Below, one piece after another: positions 18,750-28,522 of a stretch of DNA of 64,000 bases; the first letter of the stretch is position 1; each line of letters starts with the position of its first letter. Source of the stretch: Cohnella herbarum (GTDB lineage: Bacteria > Bacillota > Bacilli > Paenibacillales > Paenibacillaceae); assembly GCF_012849095.1 (NCBI RefSeq), contig NZ_CP051680.1, forward strand, positions 7,799,001 through 7,863,000. The letters are read 5' to 3'. The notes beneath the pieces were generated by a model that saw only the letters and a program-made list of their open reading frames with translations, did not search any database and was not told where the DNA came from. Position numbers and translations under genes: made by a program.

Positions 18750-19742
18750 ATGGGATATCAAGCTAGCTCCGATCGCTACGCAACGATGAAATACAATCGG
18801 GTCGGGCGTTCCGGCCTGAAGATTCCCGCGGTATCGCTGGGACTCTGGCATAATTTCGGCGGAATCGACACGTTCGAGAACGGACGGGCGCTTGTGCGCC
18901 ATGCGTTCGATTTGGGAATTACGCACTTCGATCTAGCCAACAACTACGGTCCGCCTCCGGGATCCGCGGAAGAGATGTTCGGCAGACTGCTTGCGACGGA
19001 TATGAAGCCATACCGCGACGAGATGGTCATCTCCACCAAAGCGGGTTACGGCATGTGGGCGGGTCCTTACGGAGACTTCGGTTCCCGCAAATATTTAATT
19101 TCCAGCCTTGATCAGAGTTTGACCCGGATGGGGCTTGATTACGTCGATATTTTCTACCACCATCGCCCGGATCCGGAGACGCCGCTTGAAGAAACGATGA
19201 TGGCGTTAGATCAGATCGTTCGTTCGGGCAAAGCTCTATATGTCGGGGTTTCCAACTATCGCGCTCCCGAAGCGAAAGAAGCGATTCGCATTCTTAAACA
19301 GCTCGGAACGCCGCTGCTCATTCACCAACCGCGCTATAGCATGTTCGATCGCTGGATCGAGGATGGCTTGCAAGACGTGCTGGAGGAAGGCGGAGTCGGT
19401 TCCATCGTATTCTCGCCGTTGGAACAAGGCCTGCTGACGAACAAGTACTTGGGCGGAATTCCGAAGGATTCCCGCGCGGCCGGCGCTTCCGTGTTCTTGA
19501 ACGAAAACAACATCACGGCAGAGAAGCTGGATAAGGTTCGTCGCTTGAACGATATCGCGGCGGAACGCGGTCAATCTCTTGCTCAAATGGCGCTTGCATG
19601 GGTATTGCGAGGCGAGCGCGTAACAAGCGTCTTGGTCGGCGCAAGCAAGGTCGGCCAACTTGACGATAACGTTGAAATGCTGAACAACCTGGCTTTCAGC
19701 TCGGAGGAGCTTTCTCGGATTGAACAAATTTTGAAGTCGTAA
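18750..19742 (+). CDS. Aldo/keto reductase (MgrA/YghZ type)
   Basis: 330 residues. The (beta/alpha)8 NADPH-dependent reductase signatures are present: GITHFDLANNYGPPPGSAEE with catalytic Asp and Tyr, the Lys of STKAGYG, and the His of YHHRPDP. The GSAEE loop and length match the L-glyceraldehyde-3-phosphate/methylglyoxal reductase subgroup (AKR14). Ribosome site AGAGGTG; 19 bases after the radical SAM gene, so probably co-transcribed. The physiological substrate is inferred only from the family. Confidence 0.92.
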   Translation: MGYQASSDRYATMKYNRVGRSGLKIPAVSLGLWHNFGGIDTFENGRALVRHAFDLGITHFDLANNYGPPPGSAEEMFGRLLATDMKPYRDEMVISTKAGYGMWAGPYGDFGSRKYLISSLDQSLTRMGLDYVDIFYHHRPDPETPLEETMMALDQIVRSGKALYVGVSNYRAPEAKEAIRILKQLGTPLLIHQPRYSMFDRWIEDGLQDVLEEGGVGSIVFSPLEQGLLTNKYLGGIPKDSRAAGASVFLNENNITAEKLDKVRRLNDIAAERGQSLAQMALAWVLRGERVTSVLVGASKVGQLDDNVEMLNNLAFSSEELSRIEQILKS

Positions 19743-19764
19743 TCTCGTTTTTGCACGTTAAACG

Positions 19765-19828
19765 AAGAAGGCTGCTCTCGCAGGCTGCGGACGAAAGTCC
19801 GAGCTTATGCGGGGAGCGGCCTTCTTTA
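19765..19828 (+). terminator. Terminator after the aldo/keto reductase gene
   Basis: GAAGGCTGCTC (19767-19777) pairs with GAGCGGCCTTC (19814-19824), one mismatch, then TTT. An inner GGAC-GAAA-GTCC hairpin lies in the loop. Confidence 0.7.
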
Positions 19829-19956
19829 CTTCCTTGACGCCATCTTGAAAATAATCGTATGAAGTTCAAGTTAGGAAATATATGACCTGCCGGGACAAGG
19901 AATGACCGTCTTTTCCGGCTCGGATCGGTTACGATATCGGTGAGGCGAGCGTTGTA

Positions 19957-20847
19957 TCAATGTTGGCCGGAATCCCTTGACCCTGATTTTCTGTATTCGC
20001 TGGGCGTTAATCCGTTCATTTGCTTAAAAATGCGGGAGAAGGTACGAAACGATTCGAACCCCGCTTCTTCGGATACATCGTAGACGGACATCTCCGTGGT
20101 CGCGAGCAGCGAGCAAGCCCTTTTGATTCGCAAATTGTGCAGATGGTCGAGAAAATGGGCGCCTAGGTGTTGCTTGAACAGACGGCTGATATAGGACGGG
20201 CTGACGCCGAAGCGTCCGGACAACTCGCGAAGCGAAAGTCTCTGAAGGTAATGAGTGTTCGAATAGCGAATAATTTCCCAATCCAGCTGCCTGGAATCTT
20301 CCAAGGACGGAGATTGACGTTCGACCGAAGCGGGCGGAAAAGAACGGACGAACAGAAGCAGGGCTTCCACGAGCTTCGAACGAATCGAGCTATTCCTGCC
20401 TATGTTCATGGCTTTGTATTCCAGCATCATTCCGGAGCAGAGCCGATGCATGTCGACTTGATCGGAAGATTCCAGCAAAATATGGCTGGGCATCGCGTTG
20501 CCGGCAGACATGAGGTTTTTGCAAAGTTGAATGTCGAACGGAGAATCGGTTAACAGAGAGATGTCGAACATGCAGCAATAAAGCCTAAGCGGAGAAAGGG
20601 GATCGCTTGCAATGCTGTGCAATTGGTGCGGAAGCAGTATGCTGACCGTGCCCGGCACCATTTCGTGCGAATTGCCGTTAATCGTTTCTACGCCATGGCC
20701 TTTGGTCACGAAAGAGAGTTCGACGTAATCGTGGTGATGCAGATGAGTGCTGGAAAGGAGGGTATGTTCCAGAATATAAAAGGGAATCTGCCCTTTCTTC
20801 GGGTTGGCGAAAGCGTGCGTGTCCATGTGCTCTGGAAAAGTGCTCAT
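19957..20847 (-). CDS. AraC-family regulator with N-terminal cupin
   Basis: 296 residues. Residues about 25-100 form a cupin sensor (HHHDYVELSFVTKGHGVETI; VPGTVSILLPHQLH). The C-terminal 100 residues have the two AraC helix-turn-helices (LSLRELSGRFGVSPSYISRL and MSVYDVSEEAGFESFRTFSR) and end with LTPSEYR. Divergent from the ceramidase-like gene, 97 bases away, so probably its activator. Effector unknown, likely a sugar. Confidence 0.92.
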   Translation of the reverse strand: MSTFPEHMDTHAFANPKKGQIPFYILEHTLLSSTHLHHHDYVELSFVTKGHGVETINGNSHEMVPGTVSILLPHQLHSIASDPLSPLRLYCCMFDISLLTDSPFDIQLCKNLMSAGNAMPSHILLESSDQVDMHRLCSGMMLEYKAMNIGRNSSIRSKLVEALLLFVRSFPPASVERQSPSLEDSRQLDWEIIRYSNTHYLQRLSLRELSGRFGVSPSYISRLFKQHLGAHFLDHLHNLRIKRACSLLATTEMSVYDVSEEAGFESFRTFSRIFKQMNGLTPSEYRKSGSRDSGQH

Positions 20848-20944
20848 CCGGAATCCCTCCTGTCCTCTATTATAAAGTTAAGAATAAGGTTGAACAATGC
20901 GGTAGAATCGATAGTTAACGGTTTTCGTCCAAGGAGGAATTACC

Positions 20945-22252
20945 ATGTCAATGTCAACCCGTACGTTGATTTTAGGCACGGCCAAGAAGGATATCACTCC
21001 GGATTCCTCGCTGCCGCTCAGCGGTTTTGCTAGCCGACACGGTCAACGTTTTGAACATATCGACAACAGAATTCACGCTCGGTTTTTTTATTTCCGGCAA
21101 GCGGACGACGGACGATCTCCTTCGGCGCAAAGTCTGCTCGTTGCGGCCGACCTGCTGAATTGGAGCAATCGGCTTGTCGGGGAATTGAGCGCATCGATCG
21201 AAGCCCGGCTGGGAATTCCTCGGGAATGCGTCGTGCTGCACGCGACGCACAGCCACTCCGGCCCGGCTAGCAAGTTCGGAGTCCGCCTGGGCGACCCAGA
21301 CCAAGCGTATTTGGCCCTTCTGCGGGAGGCGATTCTGGCCGGAGCGGAGGAGGCGATGAAGAACGCGGAATCGGTAACCCTCGAATCGGGATCCGGCGAA
21401 TGCGACTTGGGCTGGAACCGTCGTATGATTGTCGACGGGAGCGCTACTCACTCCCAGAACAAGACGGGGCCTAAAGATCACGAGCTTCAAGTGTTGCGTT
21501 TTCGGACGGAGGATGGTTGCCCGAAAGCGTTGTTGCTTCATTATACATGTCACCCCGTGTTATCGAGCGAGAATGCGCTGACTTCCGAATATTGCGGCTA
21601 CGCGGTCGATTCGCTTGAAAGCCGGCTTGGCGGCGGCACGGTCGTCGGCTTCTTGCAAGGAACGTGCGGCGATATTAATCCGTATATGAACGGCGATTGG
21701 CACGGTTTGGCGGCGGTTCGCGAAGCCGGCAGGCGAGTGGCCGAAGAGGCGGAAAGAACGTTAGCTCTGCGGATGAAGCCCATAGAGACGGCAACGCTCC
21801 GCGCGAGGCGCTATTCGGCGGAACTGCCTTACGAATACGTGCCGAGTCAGGAACAATTGATGACGCTGCGACTCGAGGGGGGGCCTTTGGAACGGGAGTG
21901 GGCTGAATTTCTTCTGAACCATCCCGAACGGATTCGATCCTCCGCAACGTTCGAAGCGACCCGTCTCGATATCGGAGAAGGTCGAAGCCTATTGTTCATG
22001 AACGGAGAAATGAGCGTCGACTTCGGTTTGTTCGTCAAGTCGGAGTCGAACGGCAGCGTCATTCCCGTCGCTTACAGCAACGGGATGATCGGCTATGTGA
22101 CGACCGCCTTGCAATTGCAAGAAGGAGGATACGAGCCGCGGGAATCCGTCCTTTATTTCGGATTGCCGGCTTCATACGATGATCAGGCAGAGACGACGGT
22201 TCTTCAAGTATTGAAGAAAGCGATCGACGCGAGGCGAGAAGCCGACATTTAA
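20945..22252 (+). CDS. Neutral/alkaline ceramidase-like hydrolase
   Basis: 435 residues resembling the N-terminal catalytic domain of neutral ceramidases (ILGTAKKDITP, LHATHSHSGP with zinc-binding His, YGTCGDINPY-like LQGTCGDINPY). No signal peptide is visible, so it may be cytoplasmic, unlike secreted ceramidases. In Firmicutes such proteins often sit beside sugar genes and their substrates are unproven. AAGGAGG lies 7 bases ahead of the ATG. Its last 4 bases overlap the stop of the convergent Gfo/Idh gene. Confidence 0.82.
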   Translation: MSMSTRTLILGTAKKDITPDSSLPLSGFASRHGQRFEHIDNRIHARFFYFRQADDGRSPSAQSLLVAADLLNWSNRLVGELSASIEARLGIPRECVVLHATHSHSGPASKFGVRLGDPDQAYLALLREAILAGAEEAMKNAESVTLESGSGECDLGWNRRMIVDGSATHSQNKTGPKDHELQVLRFRTEDGCPKALLLHYTCHPVLSSENALTSEYCGYAVDSLESRLGGGTVVGFLQGTCGDINPYMNGDWHGLAAVREAGRRVAEEAERTLALRMKPIETATLRARRYSAELPYEYVPSQEQLMTLRLEGGPLEREWAEFLLNHPERIRSSATFEATRLDIGEGRSLLFMNGEMSVDFGLFVKSESNGSVIPVAYSNGMIGYVTTALQLQEGGYEPRESVLYFGLPASYDDQAETTVLQVLKKAIDARREADI

Positions 22253-23241
22253 CGTTGGCCGCTGCTGACCGGTCGGCCCAATGCGGCCGATTCATAAGCC
22301 ATTAGCGCGATGCTTGCGGCCCGTTCCCCGTCTTCGCCGGAGATGGGGACGGGAATCCCCCGGATGATTGATCGTGCGAAATCCCGGATCATCAAGCGAT
22401 CCATGTTGTCGCCCCAATAATCCCAATGCGTTCCCGATTGTCCTCCGTAAACTTCGTTCTTCTGGGAGAACGCGTCAATCGAAATGACGCCCTTCGTGCC
22501 GACGATTTCCAGCGTCACGTCACCCCAGGTCGGAAACGCCGCCGGACGGGACCAACTGGGGTCGAGAACCCCGAATACGCCGTTGTCGAAGCGGAAGTGC
22601 AGCATCCCCGCATCGTCGATATCCACCTCGTGAAACAAAGTTCCGATTTGAGCGTACACCTCCGTCGCCTCGGCATTCCCCAAGAACCAGCTCATCAGAT
22701 CGGCCACGTGAACGGTATGATCGAGAACGGCGCCTCCGCCGGATCGCTCACGATCCGTAAACCATCCGCCCGGCATTTTACCCCGGTTGGTTCCCTTCAT
22801 GGCGAGGATGTCGCCGATTTCTCCTCGATCTATCGCTTCTTTGGCTTGAACGACGCTGGACAAATACCGGCAAGGAAACGCCGTCATCAATTCCACTCCG
22901 CCCGCGCGGCAGGCTTCGATCATTTCCCGCATTTCTTCCCGGTCGATGCCGAGCGGCTTCTCGCATAACACGTGTTTGCCGGCTGCCGCCGCCGCTTTGA
23001 CCAGTTCGGCATGGCGGGCGTTCGTCGAGCAGATGACGACGGCGTCCGCTTCGGAAGCCAGCAGGTCGCCGTAATCGGAGTAATAAGGCACGCCGTATTT
23101 ATCGGCGGCATCCTTCCCGCGGACCGGCTCTTCATCCGCGATGCCGACGAGAACCGTCTCCGTCAACGAGGACATTTCATGCATATAACTGTAGGCATGG
23201 CCGTGAGACAGACCGATCATGCCGATCTTTAACGGTTTCAT
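22249..23241 (-). CDS. Gfo/Idh/MocA family dehydrogenase (1)
   Basis: 330 residues. N-terminal Rossmann fold (KIGMIGLSHGHAYSYMHEM), the family motif CEKPLG (conserved catalytic-region Lys), and GGAVLDHTVHVADLMSWFLG carrying the conserved Asp/His pair. The GLSHGH glycine motif departs from the usual GxGxxG, so cofactor binding may differ. Third gene of a minus-strand set behind DegT and another Gfo/Idh gene, 11 bases downstream. Likely oxidises or epimerises a sugar or cyclitol intermediate. Confidence 0.92.
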   Translation of the reverse strand: MKPLKIGMIGLSHGHAYSYMHEMSSLTETVLVGIADEEPVRGKDAADKYGVPYYSDYGDLLASEADAVVICSTNARHAELVKAAAAAGKHVLCEKPLGIDREEMREMIEACRAGGVELMTAFPCRYLSSVVQAKEAIDRGEIGDILAMKGTNRGKMPGGWFTDRERSGGGAVLDHTVHVADLMSWFLGNAEATEVYAQIGTLFHEVDIDDAGMLHFRFDNGVFGVLDPSWSRPAAFPTWGDVTLEIVGTKGVISIDAFSQKNEVYGGQSGTHWDYWGDNMDRLMIRDFARSIIRGIPVPISGEDGERAASIALMAYESAALGRPVSSGQR

Positions 23242-23252
23242 CGGAATCCTCC

Positions 23253-24233
23253 TTAGAGATAGACGGGCTCGCCGGTCAAAGCCGATTGGATCGCCTTTCG
23301 AGCAATCGCTACGCTCTCGGCGGCTTCATGCGGCGAAATCAAAGGCGTTCGGTTTTCTTTGATGCAGGCAATAAAATGAGCCATTTCTTCGTAGTAGGCG
23401 TCATGAGCCGCCGGATTGACCGGAACGGCCACGGCTGGATCGGCCGTGATGTCTGGCGTGCCGATCCGCATGACGAAGGGTTGGATATCCCCGCTGTTCA
23501 TCCGGATCATCCCTCGGTTGCCGGCAAACTCGTAAGCGTATTGAAAGGGGCCGGGAAAGCCCCAATGCGCTTCCAGATTGGCGATCGTCCCGTTGCGAAA
23601 ACGCATCGTCGCCAAGGCGTAATCTTGGTCGTGCCTTCGAACGTTCACCGCGTACACGGAAGAGATTTCGCCGATGGTCCAGCGCAGAAAATCAATGTCG
23701 TGAATCATCAAGTCCATGATCACGCCGCCGCTTGCCGCCGGGTTGCTATACCAAGCTTTCGCCCTGCCCGGATGCGGACCGACCCGCTTCGTATGAATGA
23801 CGCCTACGTCTCCGATCGTACCTTTATCCAGATGCTTCTTAACATCAACGTAATTCGGGAAAAAACGGAGAACGTGGCCGATGAACAGTTGAACGCTATG
23901 CGATTCGCACACGTCGATCATCTGTCGTGCGTCTTCCGTCCGGAGGGCGATCGGTTTCTCGCAAAATACGTGCTTGCCGCAACGGGCCGCGCGTATGACG
24001 TACTCCTTGTGCTCTTCGGTGCGCAGCAGCACGCAGACGAGATCGGCGTCGGTATCTTCGATCATTCGTTCGAAATCATCGTATGCTTTCGTCCGATAGC
24101 GGGAGGCGAAGCCGGCCAAGGCGTCCGGGTTGCGTCCGTAGACGCCCGCGATCACGACGCCCGGCATGCGGGACAGATTGGCCGCATGAACTTCTCCCAT
24201 CGTTCCGCAGCCGGCAATCGCTACTTTTATCAT
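23253..24233 (-). CDS. Gfo/Idh/MocA family dehydrogenase (2)
   Basis: 326 residues from the preferred ATG at 24233. The dinucleotide motif VAIAGCGTMGEVHAANL starts right there, and GAGGA lies ahead; a longer in-frame start at 24272 has no ribosome site. Contains CEKPIAL and GGVIMDLMIHDIDFLRWTIG (Asp/His motif). 35 bases behind the DegT gene and 11 ahead of the next dehydrogenase. Two Gfo/Idh enzymes with a PLP aminotransferase suggest oxidation then transamination of a sugar or cyclitol hydroxyl; this is inference. Confidence 0.93.
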   Translation of the reverse strand: MIKVAIAGCGTMGEVHAANLSRMPGVVIAGVYGRNPDALAGFASRYRTKAYDDFERMIEDTDADLVCVLLRTEEHKEYVIRAARCGKHVFCEKPIALRTEDARQMIDVCESHSVQLFIGHVLRFFPNYVDVKKHLDKGTIGDVGVIHTKRVGPHPGRAKAWYSNPAASGGVIMDLMIHDIDFLRWTIGEISSVYAVNVRRHDQDYALATMRFRNGTIANLEAHWGFPGPFQYAYEFAGNRGMIRMNSGDIQPFVMRIGTPDITADPAVAVPVNPAAHDAYYEEMAHFIACIKENRTPLISPHEAAESVAIARKAIQSALTGEPVYL

Positions 24234-24268
24234 CTGGTCGTCCTCGCTTCCGGTCTTAATAGGTTTCG

Positions 24269-25483
24269 TCATCGATAGGAGGAGGCCACTTTGTCAAGGG
24301 CGTCCGCGATATCGTGCATCGCTTGCTCGTCGCCGAGCATGACGGTTTGGTGGAGCCATAAGGCTTCGCGTTGGCAGAGCCTTTCGCAGACCGGGCAGGA
24401 GTACTCGCGTCGCTCCCCGGTCCATTGCTCGATCGAATCGAGAATGGCGGAATTTTGATGAAGCGGAACATATCCGTAAGAGATCGGGATTCCTTCGGCG
24501 TTTATTTTTCGAATAAAATCGTTCTTTTCGATATAATCGGCAGCATTCGGAGCGATGCGAAGCATGTAGAGATGGTAGGCATGCCGCGTCGTTCCTTCGG
24601 TTGCCTGTACGACGCGAAATGCCTCGTTCCGGCTCAGCAGTTGATCGAGCAAGGCGGCGTTTTTCTCGCGAACTGCCATTTGTTGTTCCAGTCTCGTCAT
24701 CTGGGCGAGCAAGATCGCGGCTTGTAATTCGGTCAAGCGGTAATTCTGGCCGATCCGTTCATGCTGATACCAAGCCCCGTTGGGAATTCGGCCCACGTTG
24801 CAGACGGACCAAGCCTTCTCCCAGATCTCGGGATCGTTCGTCACGATGACCCCGCCTTCGCCGCAATTCAAATTTTTGCTAGATTGAAAGCTGAACGTGC
24901 CCACATCGCCGATGGCTCCGACGGGACGTCCGGCGAAGCTTGCGCCCACCGCTTGCGCCGAGTCTTCGATTAGACGTAAATCGTGGCGGGAAGCGATGTC
25001 CAGCAATCGATCCATTCGCGCCGGAGCCCCGGCGATGTGTACGGCAACGATCGCCTTCGTTCTCGGAGTAATCGCCCGTTCGACCGCATCCGGATCGATC
25101 TGCAGCGTATTTTCTTCAATATCGACGAATACGGGGATAGCTCCGTAAGCGAGCGCCGCGGAGGCGGTTGCGATGAACGTGTAGGGCGGCATGATGACTT
25201 CATCGCCCGGCTTGACGTCGGCCGCTTGCAGCGCCGCCGTAATCGCGATGGTTCCGTTGACGCAGGATACGGCGTATTTCGCTTGATGCAGTTCGGCGAA
25301 ATCCCGCTCGAATTGCTCGATCAGATTATTGAACTCCGGCGAATTGGCTTGTCCGGTTCCTCCCCACTTGCCCGAGCGTAAAGCTTGAAGCAGCAGCTTT
25401 TCCTCCAATTGATCGAATATCGGCCATTCCGCGAAATCTTTCGTCCGGACCGGGGTTCCCCCGTGGATTGCGAGCTTTGACAT
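24269..25483 (-). CDS. DegT/DnrJ/EryC1/StrS family PLP aminotransferase
   Basis: 404 residues. PLP Lys in FSFQSSKNLNCGEGGV; phosphate-binding CVNGTIAI; Asp of LIEDSAQAVGASF. This family transfers an amino group, usually from glutamate or glutamine, to keto-sugars or keto-inositols (as in NtdA or scyllo-inosose aminotransferases). AGGAGA lies about 10 bases ahead of the ATG. First gene of the minus-strand set DegT - Gfo/Idh - Gfo/Idh. Product unknown; there is no glycosyltransferase beside it. Confidence 0.93.
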   Translation of the reverse strand: MSKLAIHGGTPVRTKDFAEWPIFDQLEEKLLLQALRSGKWGGTGQANSPEFNNLIEQFERDFAELHQAKYAVSCVNGTIAITAALQAADVKPGDEVIMPPYTFIATASAALAYGAIPVFVDIEENTLQIDPDAVERAITPRTKAIVAVHIAGAPARMDRLLDIASRHDLRLIEDSAQAVGASFAGRPVGAIGDVGTFSFQSSKNLNCGEGGVIVTNDPEIWEKAWSVCNVGRIPNGAWYQHERIGQNYRLTELQAAILLAQMTRLEQQMAVREKNAALLDQLLSRNEAFRVVQATEGTTRHAYHLYMLRIAPNAADYIEKNDFIRKINAEGIPISYGYVPLHQNSAILDSIEQWTGERREYSCPVCERLCQREALWLHQTVMLGDEQAMHDIADALDKVASSYR

Positions 25484-25755
25484 GAACTTGTAATCTCCTC
25501 TCTACCCTGCGGCCGATCATGCTGTTTCGCGTTATCGCGTTCGGCCTCCGAGGTTATTTCAATCGTAAGAGATAACGAAGGGGCGAGAAGGTCATTTCTT
25601 TCTATGTAAAGCCAATTCTTTCGGGAAGCATTCGGAACCTATGAACCGAAAGCAGCAAATAGGAGGAGAGACGCGCCAAAAAGAGCTCTTGCGCCGGTCG
25701 GGGAAGGTGGTATGATCGAAAGAGCAACGCAATTACGAGAGGAGCCGAGAAGACG

Positions 25756-26712
25756 ATGAGCAACGCGGTTTATAGACGGATCGAAGATCTGGAGAAATTA
25801 AACCCGCCGTTAACGGCACGGCCGGATTTGGACGAATATTGGGATCTGACGTTGAAGCAGTTCGCCGACAAGCCTCTGAACGCGACGAAAACGCTCGTGG
25901 AAACGCCGTTTACATATATGCAAGCTTACAGGGTTGAGTTTGAAGGCTTTGACGAGACGCCGATTCATGGGTGGTATGTGCTTCCTCGTTTCCATATTCA
26001 CGAGAAACTGCCTTGCGTCGTGATCTATCACGGGTATGGGGGGAGCAAAGGCAATCCAGAGGATTATGCTTCGTATTTGTTAATGGGCGTGGCCGTATTC
26101 GCGATCGACGTTCGAGGCCAGGCGGGGGAGACGGGCAATTTGCTTCGGCAAGATTTCGGAACGGCCAGGGGATGGGTTACTCAAGGCATTCTGCATCGGG
26201 ACACCTGCTATTACAAAGCGATCACGATCGACGCGCTTAAGGCATTGGATTGGGCCAGCGAGCAACCCGAAGTGGACGCTTCCCGAATTTGCGCATTGGG
26301 AGGCAGCCAGGGCGGAGGGCTGGCGATGATCGCCGCGGCGTTGTCCGATAAACCGGCGATAGCGGTTCCGCATATCCCGAATATGTGCCAGATGGATTTC
26401 GGAATACTGAATTCCACCAGTTCGTTGATGGAAGCGGCGGCGTTTATCGAGCGATTCCCCGAGCATCTGGACGCGGTGCTCACGACGCTTAGTTACTACG
26501 ATAATATGAACTTGGCGCATCGCATCCGGATTCCTATCTTCGTTACGGTCGGTCTGAAGGATCCGGTGACGATGCCGGAAACGATCTACGCCGCGTATAA
26601 CCGGGTCGAGTCGGAGAAGACGATCGTTCCGTATCCATTCACGGGTCATGCGGTCACGGGCGACCAGAATCGCAAAGCGATGGAGTTTATTGCTGCTAAA
26701 CTAATGAAGTAG
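25756..26712 (+). CDS. Acetyl xylan esterase / cephalosporin-C deacetylase
   Basis: 318 residues, the standard length of the Axe1/CE7 family. Catalytic Ser184 in GGSQGG, Asp269 in GLKDP and His298 in TGHAVTG, at or near the positions in the characterised B. subtilis enzyme (181/269/298, from memory). RGQ motif (FAIDVRGQAGETGN) of CE7 present. No signal peptide: family members deacetylate imported xylo-oligosaccharides or cephalosporin C inside the cell. The ribosome site GAGAGGAG lies ahead. Confidence 0.93.
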   Translation: MSNAVYRRIEDLEKLNPPLTARPDLDEYWDLTLKQFADKPLNATKTLVETPFTYMQAYRVEFEGFDETPIHGWYVLPRFHIHEKLPCVVIYHGYGGSKGNPEDYASYLLMGVAVFAIDVRGQAGETGNLLRQDFGTARGWVTQGILHRDTCYYKAITIDALKALDWASEQPEVDASRICALGGSQGGGLAMIAAALSDKPAIAVPHIPNMCQMDFGILNSTSSLMEAAAFIERFPEHLDAVLTTLSYYDNMNLAHRIRIPIFVTVGLKDPVTMPETIYAAYNRVESEKTIVPYPFTGHAVTGDQNRKAMEFIAAKLMK

Positions 26713-26746
26713 TTCGGAGTTCGGAGTACGGAGTATGGAACATGTT

Positions 26747-27274
26747 TCATCCCCGAGGTTGGTCCTTATATAACTCGCGCATCACATGGCCAAGCTCGGG
26801 CACGATCAAGCGAGTCATCGCCAGCCGGACCGCGCCGGTCGAGCCGGGCATCGAGAAGACGGCGGTCGTCCCGATCGTACCGGCGATCGCGCGGGATAGG
26901 ATGGCGGCCGAACCGATATCCTCGGTGAAGCTCAAGAAGCGGAATATTTCGCCGAAGCCGGGCATTTCCTTGTGCAACTGATCGCGAACGGCTTCATAGG
27001 TCGTGTCGCGACCGGCGATGCCCGTTCCGCCGTTTAACAGCACGGCTTCGATTCGGGGATTGTCCGAGGCGGCTCTAAGTAAATTCGCGATACCCTCATA
27101 CTCGTCGCGAACGATCGCATACTCCGCTACCGTATGCCCCTTTTCCTCCAATAGTTGCCTAATGAGCTGTCCGCTCTTGTCGTTTTCCGGAGTGCGGGTA
27201 TCGGATACGGTTATGATCGCGCAAGCAACGCTGGAAGGTGCTTCGCGTCTATGTTGTTCGGTGGAAGTCGACAT
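26747..27274 (-). CDS. moaB: Molybdenum cofactor biosynthesis protein MoaB
   Basis: 175 residues of the MogA/MoaB fold: AIITVSDTRTPENDKSGQ, LNGGTGIAGRDTTYEAVRD and FSMPGSTGAVRLAMTRLIVPELGH. The family adenylylates molybdopterin on the way to molybdenum cofactor. No other moa gene is adjacent. AAAGGGGA lies ahead of the ATG. It is convergent with the esterase gene, 35 bases away; that gap has repeated CGGAGTT/CGGAGTA heptamers. Confidence 0.9.
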   Translation of the reverse strand: MSTSTEQHRREAPSSVACAIITVSDTRTPENDKSGQLIRQLLEEKGHTVAEYAIVRDEYEGIANLLRAASDNPRIEAVLLNGGTGIAGRDTTYEAVRDQLHKEMPGFGEIFRFLSFTEDIGSAAILSRAIAGTIGTTAVFSMPGSTGAVRLAMTRLIVPELGHVMRELYKDQPRG

Positions 27275-27399
27275 CGTCCGTCATGTCCCCTTTCGTGATC
27301 TACTATGAACATATCAGAAACCTAAGAGAGACGGAAGGGCGAATCAAATATTAAACTTAAGGAAGAGTTCTGAACTTAATTCATGGAGGTTAGATTCGA

Positions 27400-28374
27400 A
27401 TGAAATACAGAACGGTCGGCAAAACAGGCATACAAGTGTCGGAGCTGTGCTTCGGAACGATGTCGTTCGGAGGCAACGCGGATAAGGAAACGTCCAAGCA
27501 ACTTTTCTACCGCTGTCTGGATAAAGGAATTAATTTCTTCGATACAGCGAACGTTTACAGTTCCGGAGTTTCTGAAGAAATTCTTGGAGAGTTGATCGCC
27601 GGCAAGCGGGACGAATTGGTGATTACGTCCAAGGCGGGGTTTCCGACCGGAGAGGATCTTAACGCTCGGGGCGCATCGCGCCGGCATCTCTTCCTTTCCG
27701 TTGAGCAAAGTTTAAAGCGGCTAAAGACGGACCGTCTCGAGTTCTATTTTATTCATCGTTTCGATTCTTTAACGGCAATAGAGGAAACCGTACGCGCTCT
27801 CGACGACCTGCAACGGCAAGGGAAGATCCTATATCCTGCCGTCAGCAACTGGGCGGCGTGGCAAATCTCCACCGCTCTAGGGATTTCGATGAGGGAAAGC
27901 TTGGCTAGATTCGAGCTCGTTCAACCGATGTACAATCTCGTTAAACGCCAAGCGGAGGTCGAGATTTTGCCGCTCGCGGAATACGAGCAATTGGGAGTCA
28001 TCAGCTACAGCCCGTTAGGCGGCGGACTGCTGACCGGGAAATACGGCGTCGGCAAGCGGCCGTCCTCCGGTCGTCTCGTGGATCAAGTCAACTATACGAA
28101 ACGATACGAGGAGGAATCGTATTACGCGACCGCCGATCGCTTCAACGCTTACGCCGAAGAGCAAGGCGTTCATCCGGCTACGCTGGCAGTTGCGTGGGTA
28201 ATGAGCCATCCGGGCATTACCGCTCCGATTATCGGGGCCCGCAATTTGGAGCAGCTCGAGCCGTCGCTCGCGGCGGTGGATCTCGATTTCAGGCGGGAGC
28301 AGCGCAATGAAATATCGGCGCTATCCATCGATCCTCCATTGGCGACGGACCGTAGCGAAGAAGCGGGGATTTAA
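27400..28374 (+). CDS. Aldo/keto reductase (YajO/YrpG-like)
   Basis: 324 residues. FGTMSFGGNA start, GINFFDTANVYSSGVSEEIL (catalytic Asp and Tyr), Lys of ITSKAG, His of YFIHRFD. NADPH-dependent reductase of a carbonyl group. The ribosome site TGGAGG lies 10 bases ahead. It is about 34% different in pattern from the other reductase at 18750 (different loops), so not a recent duplicate. Likely monocistronic. Confidence 0.92.
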   Translation: MKYRTVGKTGIQVSELCFGTMSFGGNADKETSKQLFYRCLDKGINFFDTANVYSSGVSEEILGELIAGKRDELVITSKAGFPTGEDLNARGASRRHLFLSVEQSLKRLKTDRLEFYFIHRFDSLTAIEETVRALDDLQRQGKILYPAVSNWAAWQISTALGISMRESLARFELVQPMYNLVKRQAEVEILPLAEYEQLGVISYSPLGGGLLTGKYGVGKRPSSGRLVDQVNYTKRYEEESYYATADRFNAYAEEQGVHPATLAVAWVMSHPGITAPIIGARNLEQLEPSLAAVDLDFRREQRNEISALSIDPPLATDRSEEAGI

Positions 28375-28522
28375 TAGAAAAGGGGTCGGCCGGAGGGAGT
28401 GACAGCCGGATTTCGAAGTCGCTTTTCCCGCGAAACAAAGAAATGACCGCCTTTCAAAGTTTATCCCTCCCGAAAAGATTGCTAAGATGGGCGGGAATCG
28501 AACTTCAGAGGAGGGTTAACAA

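Noticed and set aside
23286..24278. 330-residue plus-strand frame over the Gfo/Idh gene
   Set aside because: Antisense shadow of a gene with clear CEKP and dinucleotide motifs.
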